Positions 1 through 7,005 of a DNA stretch of 21,191 nt are shown here, piece by piece. The stretch's first letter is position 1; each line of letters opens with the position of its first letter. Origin of the DNA: Betaproteobacteria bacterium (GTDB taxonomy: Bacteria; Pseudomonadota; Gammaproteobacteria; Burkholderiales; Rhodocyclaceae); NCBI GenBank assembly GCA_028065725.1, contig JAPTVL010000481.1:1-21191 (forward strand), read 5' to 3'. Below the pieces are notes generated by a model. It worked only from the letters and a program-made list of their open reading frames with translations, had not been told where the DNA came from and ran no database searches. A program made the position numbers and the translations under genes.

Positions 1-159
1 GACGAAATCGAATGGGCGTGGCGGGTGGTCGATCCCATCCTCAAGCACTGGGCGGTCGAGCGCGAATACATCCCGACCTATGCCGCCGGAAGCTGGGGGC
101 CGGCCGATGCCAACCGCCTGTTCGACAGCGACGACCAGGTCTGGCGCAACGAGCTGTGA
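1..159 (+). CDS. zwf: Glucose-6-phosphate 1-dehydrogenase, C-terminal end (partial)
   Basis: The first 53 codons of the window, in frame 1, read as the C-terminal tail of glucose-6-phosphate dehydrogenase and end in TGA at 157-159. Recognisable pieces are EWAWRVVDPIL, then YIPTYAAGSWGP, then a final WRNEL; the 'Y-x-AGSWGP' segment is typical of Zwf C-termini. The enzyme oxidises glucose-6-phosphate to 6-phosphogluconolactone in the cytoplasm, giving NADPH. The next gene encodes the lactonase that takes the product, and its GTG start overlaps this stop, so the two are almost certainly cotranscribed and translationally coupled. The N-terminal part lies outside the window. Confidence 0.9.
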   Translation, partial: DEIEWAWRVVDPILKHWAVEREYIPTYAAGSWGPADANRLFDSDDQVWRNEL

Positions 160-851
160 CGGCGACCCAGTGGCGGGTGTTCGCCGATGCCGCTGCACTG
201 GTGCGGGCGCTGGCCGACGCATTGTGCGCCGAGGCGGCGGCGGCGATCGCCGCGCGTGGCGTTTTCCACCTGGTCCTGGCCGGCGGCGCCACGCCGCGCG
301 CCCTATATGAAGAACTCGCGCGGCGCGGCGCGGGCGACGTGCACTGGCACATCTGGTACGGCGACGAGCGCTGCCTTCCGGCCAACGATCCCGAGCGCAA
401 CAGCGCCATGGCTGAGGCCACCTGGCTTGCGGCATCGAACATTCCCGAAGCACAACGCTGGCCGATACCTGCCGAGTACGGTGCCGACGAAGCTGCAGCG
501 GTGTATGCGGATTGGGTGGAGCGGGTGGGAGACTTCGACGTCGTGCTGCTCGGCATGGGCGAGGACGGACACACGACGAGCCTTTTCCCCGGCGCAGATT
601 GGGGCACGCAGCCCGGCAGCCCGGATGTGCTTGCCGTGCATGACGCCCCCAAGCTGCCATCCGAGCGCGTGAGCCTGTCGGCGGCGCGATTGAATCGCTG
701 TGCAAAGATCTGGTTCGTGATCACCGGCGCGGGCAAGCATGCGGCGCTGCAGCGTTGGCGACGTGGCGAAGCGCTGCCGATCTCGGCCGTGCAGGGCAGG
801 CAGGAGACGGTCACCTGGCTCGACGCCGCAGCTTGGGCGCAGAGTGGCTGA
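156..851 (+). CDS. pgl: 6-phosphogluconolactonase
   Basis: This cytoplasmic enzyme hydrolyses 6-phosphogluconolactone to 6-phosphogluconate, the second step of the oxidative pentose phosphate (and Entner-Doudoroff) route. The GTG at 156 overlaps the zwf stop (GTGA) and gives 231 aa, the usual length for the family. The open frame continues upstream to position 12, but that part is zwf out of frame, so GTG is preferred. Family motifs seen are LAGGATPRALYEEL (about residues 41-54), WYGDERCLPANDPERNS (68-83) and LLGMGEDGHTTSLFP (131-145), the last being the signature of the sugar isomerase-like lactonase fold. The TGA stop directly abuts the stop of the convergent GTPase gene. Confidence 0.93.
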   Translation: MTATQWRVFADAAALVRALADALCAEAAAAIAARGVFHLVLAGGATPRALYEELARRGAGDVHWHIWYGDERCLPANDPERNSAMAEATWLAASNIPEAQRWPIPAEYGADEAAAVYADWVERVGDFDVVLLGMGEDGHTTSLFPGADWGTQPGSPDVLAVHDAPKLPSERVSLSAARLNRCAKIWFVITGAGKHAALQRWRRGEALPISAVQGRQETVTWLDAAAWAQSG

Positions 852-1769
852 TCAGTCGCCGCTATCGTCGGGTTCGGGTGCGGCTGTCTTTTTCGGCTTG
901 GGCGCCGCAGCTGCCAGCATCGCCTGGCGCGACGCCGGCGTCTCCAGGCTGATGCGGCCGAGTGTGCCGCTGCGGTAATCAGTCAGCAGAATCATCGCGG
1001 CCTTTTCGAGATCGAGTTCGCCGCCGCGTCCCTTCAGGATGCAGCCGCGTTTTTTCGCCACTGCCTCCAGCACGCCGGTCGCGTCGAGTCTTTCCAGATC
1101 AAATCCGTAGCGCGCCTTGAGCAGGGCCGGGTAGCGCGCGAGCAGGATGGCGGCGAGAAAGGTCGCCACCTCCTCGTCGATTACCGCATTGCGGCCGATG
1201 GCGTGGCTCGCCGCCAGCATGAAGCCATCGGCGTCGTGTTCGATCTTGGGCCAGGTCATGCCGGGTGTGTCGACCAGAATCAGGCGCGGCGACAGGTTGA
1301 TGCGCTGCTGCGACTTGGTCACTGCCGGTTCGTCGCCCACCGCCGCCACCCTGCGTTTGACCCAGGTGTTCATCAGCGTCGACTTGCCGACGTTGGGAAT
1401 GCCCATGATCATCAGCCGCAGCGGCTTGAAGGCGTCGTCGCGATGCGGCGCCAGCTTCTGTGCCAGCCCAGCCAGCTTGGCGACGTCGCCCGGCTTCTTG
1501 GCCGAGATCGCCACCGCCATCACGCCCGTCTGCTTGTTGTAGTAGTCGATCCAGGCGCGCGTGGCTTCGGGGTCGGCGAGGTCGGCCTTGTTCAGTAGCT
1601 TGAGGCAGGGACGCTGCCGGAAATGGCGCAGCTCGTGGATCATCGGGTTGCTGCCGGCCTCCGGCAGGCGCGCGTCGAGTACCTCGACCACCACGTCGGT
1701 CTGCGCCATCGTCTCCGCGGCTTTCTTGCGCGCGGTGGTCATGTGACCGGGGAACCACTGGATCGCCAT
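852..1769 (-). CDS. ylqF: Ribosome biogenesis GTPase, YlqF/RbgA type (circularly permuted)
   Basis: A 305-aa GTPase with permuted motif order: G4 NKAD at residues 60-63, G5 SAKK at 89-92, then the P-loop GIPNVGKST at 123-131 and G3 DTPG at 167-170. This order, together with the N-terminal IQWFPGHMTTARK, is diagnostic of the YlqF/RbgA/YawG family, whose members help late assembly of the large ribosomal subunit. The C-terminal third (about 200-280) matches the helical domain that follows the G domain, and the end is a Lys/Pro/Ala-rich tail. It lies 49 bp downstream of the lyase gene on the same strand and may be cotranscribed with it. No strong Shine-Dalgarno is visible before the ATG. It converges stop-to-stop with pgl. 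Confidence 0.92.
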   Translation of the reverse strand: MAIQWFPGHMTTARKKAAETMAQTDVVVEVLDARLPEAGSNPMIHELRHFRQRPCLKLLNKADLADPEATRAWIDYYNKQTGVMAVAISAKKPGDVAKLAGLAQKLAPHRDDAFKPLRLMIMGIPNVGKSTLMNTWVKRRVAAVGDEPAVTKSQQRINLSPRLILVDTPGMTWPKIEHDADGFMLAASHAIGRNAVIDEEVATFLAAILLARYPALLKARYGFDLERLDATGVLEAVAKKRGCILKGRGGELDLEKAAMILLTDYRSGTLGRISLETPASRQAMLAAAAPKPKKTAAPEPDDSGD

Positions 1770-1818
1770 GGGGGTGAGGTGTCGGGTAAAGGGCGGTGAT
1801 TATCGCATCAGTACGGCA

Positions 1819-3219
1819 TCAGCCGCCGCCACCGCCGCTGCCCACGCCGTGCGCGGCGGCGAGCACCAGCGCATCAAAGTCGGCCGCACTCATCAGCCCG
1901 CGCTCGGCGACGATGTCGCGCACCGGGCGGCCGGATTTTTCCGATTCCTTGGCGACTTCGGCGGCCTGGTTGTAGCCGATCTGGGTATTCAAGAGGGTGG
2001 CGAGGGCGACGCTCTGGTGGATGAAGAAGGTACACCTTTCCCGATTCACGACGATGCCCTTGAGGTTCTTCTCGGTGGCGGCGTTCATGGCATTGGTCAG
2101 CCAGTCCATGGCGTCGAACAGCGCGCTGCCCAGGGCCGGCATCATCACGTTGAGCTCCATCTGCCCGGCCTGCACCATGTAGGAGACGGCTGCATCCTGC
2201 CCCAGCACCTGGAAGCACACCTGGTTCAGCATCTCGAACATCACCGGGTTGACCTTGCCGGGCATGATGCTGGAACCGGGCTGCACCGGCGGCAACTGGA
2301 TTTCGCCCAGGCCCGTGCGCGGCCCCGAGGCCAACAGGCGCAGGTCGTTGGAGATGCGGGTGAGCTCCAATGCCAGGTTGCGGATCTCGCCGGACAGCCG
2401 CGCCAGATCGTTCATCGACTGCATCTGCGCGACCAGCTGGCCGACGCGGATCGGTTCATTGGTGAGCTTGGCCAGTTCGGCCGCGGCGCGCGCCGGGTAG
2501 TCGGGCGAGGTGTTCAGACCCGTGCCGGCGGCCGAGCCGCCCAGGCCGATCTCGCACAGCGCCGGCCGCACTGCCTCCAGACTTGCAGCGCAGCGGGTGA
2601 GCGTCCAGGCGTAGCCGGCGAATTCCTGCCCCAGCGTGGTCGGCACCGCGTCCTGCAGATGGGTGCGGCCGGACTTCACGGTGTCCTTTTCGCGTTCGGC
2701 CAGGCGGCTGAACTCCGCCGCCATCGCGTGCGCCGCTGCGGTCAGGCGCGGCAGCTTGGCCAGTACGGCAAGGCGGATCGCGGTCGGGATGGTGTCGTTG
2801 GTCGACTGCCCCATGTTGACGTCGTCGTTGGGGTTGACCGGCTTGTACGTGCCCTTTTCGCCGCCCAGTGCGACGTTGGCGAGGTTGGCGATGACCTCGT
2901 TGCTGTTCATGTTGTGGCTGGTGCCGGCACCCGCCTGGAAGCGGTCGACCACGAACTGGTCGTGATGCTCGCCGGCAAGGATTTTTTCGCAGGCGGCAAC
3001 GATGGCAGCGCGTTTTTCTTCCGGCAGCCAGCCGGGCTGGCAGTTGGCGTGCGCAGCTGCGAGCTTGATCCGCACGTGCGCTAGTACGAAATCCTTATCC
3101 GGACCGCGGCCCGAAATGGGAAAATTCGCCACGGCACGCGCAGTTTGTGCGCCATACCAGGCCTGTCCGGGAACCTGGACCTCGCCGAGCGAGTCTTTCT
3201 CGATGCGGAATTCATTCAT
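1819..3219 (-). CDS. aspA: Aspartase/fumarase-family lyase, probably aspartate ammonia-lyase (class II fumarase is the alternative)
   Basis: A 466-aa member of the fumarase/aspartase superfamily. The superfamily signature GSSIMPGKVNP lies at residues 315-325 and carries the catalytic serine loop; GRTHLQDAVPTTLGQEF and NPNDDVNMGQSTND are other active-site segments. Several features point to the aspartase branch rather than FumC: YGAQTARAVANFPIS near the N terminus, AGAGTSHNMN where fumarases usually have SGTQSNMN, and NPV after the signature where FumC usually has NPT. Aspartase converts aspartate to fumarate and ammonia in the cytoplasm; fumarase hydrates fumarate. Sequence alone does not settle the substrate. 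The protein ends in a Gly-rich tail (SGGGGG) encoded by GGC-type repeats. Its start lies only 13 bp from the divergent thioredoxin gene. Confidence 0.82.
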   Translation of the reverse strand: MNEFRIEKDSLGEVQVPGQAWYGAQTARAVANFPISGRGPDKDFVLAHVRIKLAAAHANCQPGWLPEEKRAAIVAACEKILAGEHHDQFVVDRFQAGAGTSHNMNSNEVIANLANVALGGEKGTYKPVNPNDDVNMGQSTNDTIPTAIRLAVLAKLPRLTAAAHAMAAEFSRLAEREKDTVKSGRTHLQDAVPTTLGQEFAGYAWTLTRCAASLEAVRPALCEIGLGGSAAGTGLNTSPDYPARAAAELAKLTNEPIRVGQLVAQMQSMNDLARLSGEIRNLALELTRISNDLRLLASGPRTGLGEIQLPPVQPGSSIMPGKVNPVMFEMLNQVCFQVLGQDAAVSYMVQAGQMELNVMMPALGSALFDAMDWLTNAMNAATEKNLKGIVVNRERCTFFIHQSVALATLLNTQIGYNQAAEVAKESEKSGRPVRDIVAERGLMSAADFDALVLAAAHGVGSGGGGG

Positions 3220-3232
3220 GATGGAAAAACCA

Positions 3233-3727
3233 ATGCAGACGTTACAAAGAAGGCGATTTTATCCGATGTGGCTGGCCGGGCTGCTGTTGGCCTTGATGGG
3301 TTCGTGGGCGCAAGCGGCGGATTTCAAGGTGACTGACACCAACGGCAAGACCCACACGCTGTCCGGCTACAAGGGCAAGTGGGTGCTGGTGAATTACTGG
3401 GCGACCTGGTGTCCGCCCTGCCTGGAGGAGATCCCCGACCTGATCGCGCTGCACGAAAACAAGAAGAACAATCTCGTCGTCATCGGCGTGGCCATGGATT
3501 ATCGCAACGCCCAACAGGTCACCGATTTTGCCGAGGGGCTGCTGGTTGAATACCCGATCGTGCTGGGCAATCCCCAGATCGTGAGCCAGATAGGGCCGGT
3601 GCAGGGCCTGCCGACCACCTACCTGTATAACCCGGATGGTAAAATGGTCGCGCAACAAGTGGGACTGATTACCCGTGCAGCGGTGGAAAGCTACATCGCC
3701 AGCAAGCCGGCCCGCCCAAAAAAATAA
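3233..3727 (+). CDS. TlpA/ResA-type exported thioredoxin-family protein
   Basis: A 164-aa periplasmic thiol-disulfide protein. The chosen ATG at 3233 has GGAA six bases upstream and gives a clean signal peptide: basic MQTLQRRR, hydrophobic core WLAGLLLALMG, cleavage near WAQA-AD at residue 28. In-frame ATGs at 3218 and 3221 would add four or five residues and overlap the divergent lyase start. The mature part is a TlpA/AhpC-TSA-like thioredoxin fold with the redox pair in WATWCPPC (C60, C63) and the cis-proline in GLPTTYL (P127). Such proteins reduce periplasmic disulfides, for instance in cytochrome c maturation. It begins a run of four closely spaced genes for exported or envelope proteins, which suggests a shared envelope task. 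The substrate is unknown. Confidence 0.88.
   Translation: MQTLQRRRFYPMWLAGLLLALMGSWAQAADFKVTDTNGKTHTLSGYKGKWVLVNYWATWCPPCLEEIPDLIALHENKKNNLVVIGVAMDYRNAQQVTDFAEGLLVEYPIVLGNPQIVSQIGPVQGLPTTYLYNPDGKMVAQQVGLITRAAVESYIASKPARPKK
3256..3261 (-). promoter_or_regulatory. Candidate -10 element for the minus-strand lyase gene
   Basis: On the minus strand this reads TAAAAT, a five-of-six match to the sigma70 -10 box, 36 bp upstream of the lyase ATG. It lies inside the signal-peptide coding part of the divergent thioredoxin gene, because the two start codons leave no intergenic room. I found no convincing -35 box, so this is tentative. Confidence 0.25.
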
Positions 3728-3753
3728 TTCCGACTGCAATACGAGAAGACACC

Positions 3754-4260
3754 ATGCGCCAGCTGCTTATCGCGTTTTTCCTGTTATTGGCGGCACCCGC
3801 CTGGGCGGAGACGCGCGACCCGGTTACCCATTTCTTCCAGCCCAGGTTCGGTGACTTGCAGGCCGATTTGCAGGAAGCCAAGATGCAGGGCAAGAAGGGC
3901 ATTTTCCTGTTTTTTGAAATGGACGAATGCCCGTTTTGCGAACGCATGAAAACCACCATCCTCAACCAGTCCGACGTGCAGGACGACTATCGCGCAAAAT
4001 TCATGTTGTATCCGATCGACGTCAACGGGGACACCGAGATCACCGATTTCCAGGGCAAACACACTACTGAGAAAGCATTTGCCTTTGCCCATCGCGTGCG
4101 TGCCACGCCTACGCTCCTGTTCTTCGACCTCGACGGCAAACTGGTTGCGCGCCATACCGGACCGGCCAAGGACAAGGCCGAATTTTTTCTGCTGGGGCGC
4201 TATGTGAGCGAGGGCGCCTACGCTTCGCAGCCTTTCACCCAATACAAGCAAGGCAAATGA
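3754..4260 (+). CDS. SoxW-like exported thioredoxin-family protein
   Basis: A 168-aa protein with a signal peptide (MRQLLIAFFLLLAAPAWA, cleaved near residue 18) and a thioredoxin fold. The redox motif is DECPFCERM with C59 and C62, and the cis-proline is in RATPTLLFF (P119). The CPFC centre with a long spacer before the cis-Pro region resembles SoxW/DsbD-gamma-like thioredoxins, some of which act in periplasmic thiol reduction in sulfur oxidisers. That functional link is an inference from similarity. It follows the TlpA-type gene by 26 bp, with a GAGAAG ribosome site, and its stop overlaps the start of the TolC-family gene (ATGA), so the set is an operon with translational coupling. Confidence 0.82.
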   Translation: MRQLLIAFFLLLAAPAWAETRDPVTHFFQPRFGDLQADLQEAKMQGKKGIFLFFEMDECPFCERMKTTILNQSDVQDDYRAKFMLYPIDVNGDTEITDFQGKHTTEKAFAFAHRVRATPTLLFFDLDGKLVARHTGPAKDKAEFFLLGRYVSEGAYASQPFTQYKQGK

Positions 4261-5525
4261 AGCGAGCCGCCTGGAGTGTGGTGCTCGCATGGGCACTGTC
4301 CGGCGCGGCGGGGGCGGAGAGCCTGACGCTGGACGAGGCGCTGGCAGCCGTGGCGGCAGCCCATCCCGATCGTCGCATGGCCGAGAGCGATCTGGCGCTG
4401 TCGCGCGCCGACCGTGACCAGGCGGCCAGCCGGCAGGATTTCAGTCTGTTTCTGGATGGCAGCCTGCGTACCGGACGCCGCCCGGAGGGTGACTGGAAAC
4501 CTGACAATATCGGGCGCATCGTCGCGCGCAAGCCTCTGCTGGATTTCGGCCGAACCGGTCAGGCCGTTACCGCAGCCGATCAGGACATCGTTGCGCGCCA
4601 GGCAGAGCTCCTCAATATCGAGAGCCTTCGCCGCATCGACATCATGGCGCGCTACTTCGACGTACTGCTGGCCGATCAGCAGTACGCCGCAGACAACGAA
4701 TTCATGACCGTGGCCTATCTCGACTGGGACAAGGCACGCGAGCGTTTCGAACTGGGAGTTGGCAACCGCCCCGATCTGCTGCGGCTGGAAGCGTACTACC
4801 AGGATTGGCGTGAACGCCGCAGCGCCAGCCTGCAACGCATGCGCAGCGCCCGGCAGAAACTTGCGCATGCCATGTATCGCCCAGGCAAGCTGCCGACCAC
4901 GCTCGCCGAACCGGTCTTGCAGGACAATGTGCGGCCAGTGCCCGACTACGAATCGCTGCTGTTCTGGGTGATGCAGAAGAATCCGCGCGTGCAGGCCTTG
5001 CAGGCGCAGCTTGCGGCCGCGGATGCGCGGCTTGCCGCGATTCGTGCCGAGCGCAATCCGACGCTCGAAGCTGAGGTGATCGGCGGGGGCTATAGCCGGG
5101 AATCGACCGCCCGTGATGACCTCAGTGCCGGGCTGGTGTTCAACATTCCGCTTTACCAGGGGGGCCGGGTGGATGCCCGGGTGGCGCGCGAACTGGCGCA
5201 GAAGGAGAGACGTGCCGCCGAACTGGAAAAACTCAAGCTCGACCTTGCGGACACGCTGCTCGCCACCTTGCAGGAAATCGACTGGCTGCGCGGAAGCGGC
5301 CGCCCCGCTGCCGACAAGCAGGTGGAATACCGCGATTGGGCACTCGAGCGCGCGCGGGCCGAGTATGAGCTCGAACTGAAAACCAATCTGGGAAGCAGCA
5401 TGGCGGAAACCCAGGCGGCACAGTTGCGGCGCAAACAGGTGGAATACCGGCTGGCGCTGGCGCTGGCGCGCCTGGAAGCATTGTCCGGCGGCAGCCTGCC
5501 GCCACTTGAGGGAGCACAGGAATGA
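4257..5525 (+). CDS. TolC-family outer-membrane channel protein
   Basis: A 422-aa outer-membrane efflux protein. It has a signal peptide (MKRAAWSVVLAWALSGAAGA) followed by SLTLDEALAAV, the usual opening of mature TolC-family proteins. The rest is two long alpha-helical repeats rich in Ala, Leu, Arg and Gln with short strand segments; FNIPLYQGGRVDARVA (about residues 297-312) is the typical second-repeat strand-turn motif. Proteins of this family trimerise to form a channel that spans the outer membrane and periplasm, docking with a periplasmic adaptor. The adaptor here is the next gene, with overlapping ATGA. No inner-membrane pump (RND, ABC or MFS) is encoded nearby, so the partner pump must be elsewhere or the system is unusual. 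Confidence 0.88.
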   Translation: MKRAAWSVVLAWALSGAAGAESLTLDEALAAVAAAHPDRRMAESDLALSRADRDQAASRQDFSLFLDGSLRTGRRPEGDWKPDNIGRIVARKPLLDFGRTGQAVTAADQDIVARQAELLNIESLRRIDIMARYFDVLLADQQYAADNEFMTVAYLDWDKARERFELGVGNRPDLLRLEAYYQDWRERRSASLQRMRSARQKLAHAMYRPGKLPTTLAEPVLQDNVRPVPDYESLLFWVMQKNPRVQALQAQLAAADARLAAIRAERNPTLEAEVIGGGYSRESTARDDLSAGLVFNIPLYQGGRVDARVARELAQKERRAAELEKLKLDLADTLLATLQEIDWLRGSGRPAADKQVEYRDWALERARAEYELELKTNLGSSMAETQAAQLRRKQVEYRLALALARLEALSGGSLPPLEGAQE

Positions 5526-6031
5526 AGCAGCGCATGGGGGCCATGGCACTGGCCGGGTTGTGTCTCGGAGGCGCAAGCCCGCTCTGGGCGGCAGAAAAGG
5601 TAGAACTCACCACCCGCGTATCCGGCGTCGTCGTAGAAGTGCGGGTGAAGCCCGGGCAGCGCGTGAAGAAAGGTGCGGTACTGTTGCGCCTGGACAAGAC
5701 GGTGTTGCAGGCCCGGCTCGACGAGGCGACGGCGGAGCAGGCGCGCGCGCAGGCCGACGAGGCGGATGCCAAGCGCGAACTGGAGCGGGCTCAGGAACTG
5801 TTCGACCGGACCGTGTCGTCGACCAGCGAACTCGAAGCGGCCACGCTGCGCCATACGCGTGCGCAAGCTGCGCTTGCGGGCGCCAACGCACGCCTCGTGA
5901 TTGCGAAAAAGAACCTCAGCGACGCCGATCTGAAGGCGCCCTTCGACGGGGTGGTCAGTGCGGTGCCGGGCCGGCCGGGTACCGTGGTGGCGGCGGATTG
6001 CCAGCCGAAGCCGCTGATCATCCTGGAATAG
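5522..6031 (+). CDS. Short HlyD-like periplasmic adaptor protein (lipoyl and hairpin only)
   Basis: A 169-aa protein with a signal peptide cleaved near SPLWA-AEKV (residue 23). The mature protein starts with a half lipoyl domain (TRVSGVVVEVRVKPGQRVKKGAVLLRLD would be residues about 31-58), then a short Ala/Glu/Arg-rich coiled-coil hairpin (about 60-132), then the second lipoyl half (LKAPFDGVV at 137-145). It stops right there: the beta-barrel and membrane-proximal domains of normal adaptors of 350-400 aa are absent. It overlaps the TolC-family gene by ATGA, so it is a likely TolC partner. Downstream frames up to 6100 show no lost C-terminal domain, so I read it as a naturally compact form rather than a frameshift. 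Confidence 0.8.
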   Translation: MKQRMGAMALAGLCLGGASPLWAAEKVELTTRVSGVVVEVRVKPGQRVKKGAVLLRLDKTVLQARLDEATAEQARAQADEADAKRELERAQELFDRTVSSTSELEAATLRHTRAQAALAGANARLVIAKKNLSDADLKAPFDGVVSAVPGRPGTVVAADCQPKPLIILE

Positions 6032-6099
6032 CGGCAGCCTCACGTTTCAGGTGCGGGCACGCCGGACCGGCGATACCCGGCAGCCGCCCGGCCTGCGTA

Positions 6100-6594
6100 T
6101 CAGCGCTCCAGACGTCTGGCGACTTCGGCTTCCATTTCCGCCGCCTGGTGCGGCGAAGCAACCGCAGCGACGACTCTGCGGCACATTGGCAGGACGGCAT
6201 TAAAGCCCGCCATGTCCTGCACTTCGCTCATCTGCCGATAGGCTGGGGATTTGGTTCCCACCAGCGCCACCATGAATTCCAGGACATAGTTGCGACATGC
6301 GTCCAGGCTGTTCGTGGCCTGCGCGGCTGCGGCCGGGCTGCTCGGTACAGCGGGCGGAGCGCTTTGCGCGGTCGCCATGCTGCGCAGGGACTGGATGAAG
6401 CCGCTTTGCAGCAGGTCGTTCACCATCGTTTCCAGGTCGGGACAGTTGGGAAGCTTGCTGCGCAATTCGCCAAAAGAAATGCCGTTACCAACGCTGAACA
6501 GGATTTGCCGTTGTTTGGGCCGCAATGTATGCCCGTGGTTGAAGATTTCCTCTTGCCCCTTGTTCGTGCGGGACAATTGCATTGTCATTTCCAT
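6100..6594 (-). CDS. Hypothetical protein with N-terminal winged-helix-like segment
   Basis: A 164-aa protein of unknown function. The start at 6594 is chosen because GGAGG lies four bases upstream; an open frame extends 16 codons further but without a comparable ribosome site. The N-terminal part (LSRTNKGQEEIFN, then LRPKQRQILFSVGNG, GELRSKLP and LLQSGFIQ, residues 7-69) looks like a small helix-turn-helix or winged-helix module, a style I associate with conserved betaproteobacterial hypothetical proteins. A Pro/Ala linker (about 76-93) leads to an alpha-helical C-terminal part (97-164) with two cysteines. There is no signal peptide or membrane segment. It converges with the HlyD-like gene and has about 410 bp of gene-free DNA upstream. 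A regulatory role is only a guess. Confidence 0.7.
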   Translation of the reverse strand: MEMTMQLSRTNKGQEEIFNHGHTLRPKQRQILFSVGNGISFGELRSKLPNCPDLETMVNDLLQSGFIQSLRSMATAQSAPPAVPSSPAAAAQATNSLDACRNYVLEFMVALVGTKSPAYRQMSEVQDMAGFNAVLPMCRRVVAAVASPHQAAEMEAEVARRLER

Positions 6595-6667
6595 GGTCGC
6601 CTCCGTTTTTTTTAGTACAGATAAACTGTCTGTGCCTGACAAGCTGCATAGCGTGTGCCAGCGGACT

Positions 6668-6681
6668 GTTATCTGGATAAC
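6668..6681. promoter_or_regulatory. GTTATC-TG-GATAAC palindrome, possible operator
   Basis: A perfect inverted repeat with 6-bp arms and a 2-bp centre lies 74 bp upstream of the hypothetical gene's ATG (6594, minus). Its position fits an operator near that gene's promoter. The minus strand across it also reads TTATCCAGA, one base away from a DnaA box. No regulator can be named from the sequence. Confidence 0.3.
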
Positions 6682-6923
6682 GGTTTGATATTTATGGATT
6701 ATTGTCTTGCAACCGATGCGGAATGGAAGGTGTGAAAGGCAGCCAAAGCGACGAGGGTGTGACGGGTGGTTGAAGTTTCGACAGGGGGCGCTTGCAGGTC
6801 GAGGGAACGGGGCTTGCCTCTAGCACGGCATACCTGGGGCGTGCTTGCCGGTAAATGATGTGCCCGAAAGCCGCTTTTTCCCGACCCCGGCTGGGGTTAT
6901 CGGGCGCGCAGTGGCTCGATTTC

Positions 6924-6938
6924 ATCCGGTAACCGGAT
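6924..6938. repeat. Inverted repeat ATCCGGT-A-ACCGGAT
   Basis: Perfect 7-bp arms around a single base, about 70 bp beyond the stop of the lytic transglycosylase gene. It has no T-run on either strand and too short a loop for a normal RNA hairpin, so it is more likely a protein-binding site or chance than a terminator. Confidence 0.3.
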
Positions 6939-7005
6939 CTGGGAATTTACGAATCGGCGGGCCGATATTCCGGGCTCATGCCTGGAACCCCGGTCAGGCA
7001 AAAAT

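Larger units (their letters stand above)
6595..7005. other. Gene-free gap between two minus-strand genes
   Basis: This stretch of about 410 bp holds no convincing gene: the short open frames in it (for example 6692-6925 minus) have no ribosome site and no recognisable protein style. It contains a GTTATC-TG-GATAAC palindrome, an ATCCGGT-A-ACCGGAT inverted repeat and an ACCCC-GGCT-GGGGT hairpin, none followed by a T-run. The left end is AT-richer and probably carries the promoter of the hypothetical gene at 6594; the right end lies beyond the 3' end of the lytic transglycosylase gene. An untranslated RNA cannot be excluded. Confidence 0.6.

Noticed and set aside
1768..3084. Long plus-strand open frame (438 codons) opposite the lyase gene
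   Set aside because: It is an antisense shadow of a well-recognised enzyme in GC-rich DNA, with no recognisable protein features.
4218..5576. Long minus-strand open frame (452 codons) opposite the TolC-family gene
   Set aside because: Antisense shadow; the plus-strand frame has a signal peptide, family motifs and coupled starts.
5506..6615. Frame running past the mini-HlyD as a possible frameshifted continuation
   Set aside because: Its translation after 6031 shows no HlyD-like barrel or other domain, so the short protein looks genuine.
6692..6925. Minus-strand open frame of 77 codons in the gap
   Set aside because: No ribosome site, no domain style and unusual Ser/Pro-rich composition; most likely chance.
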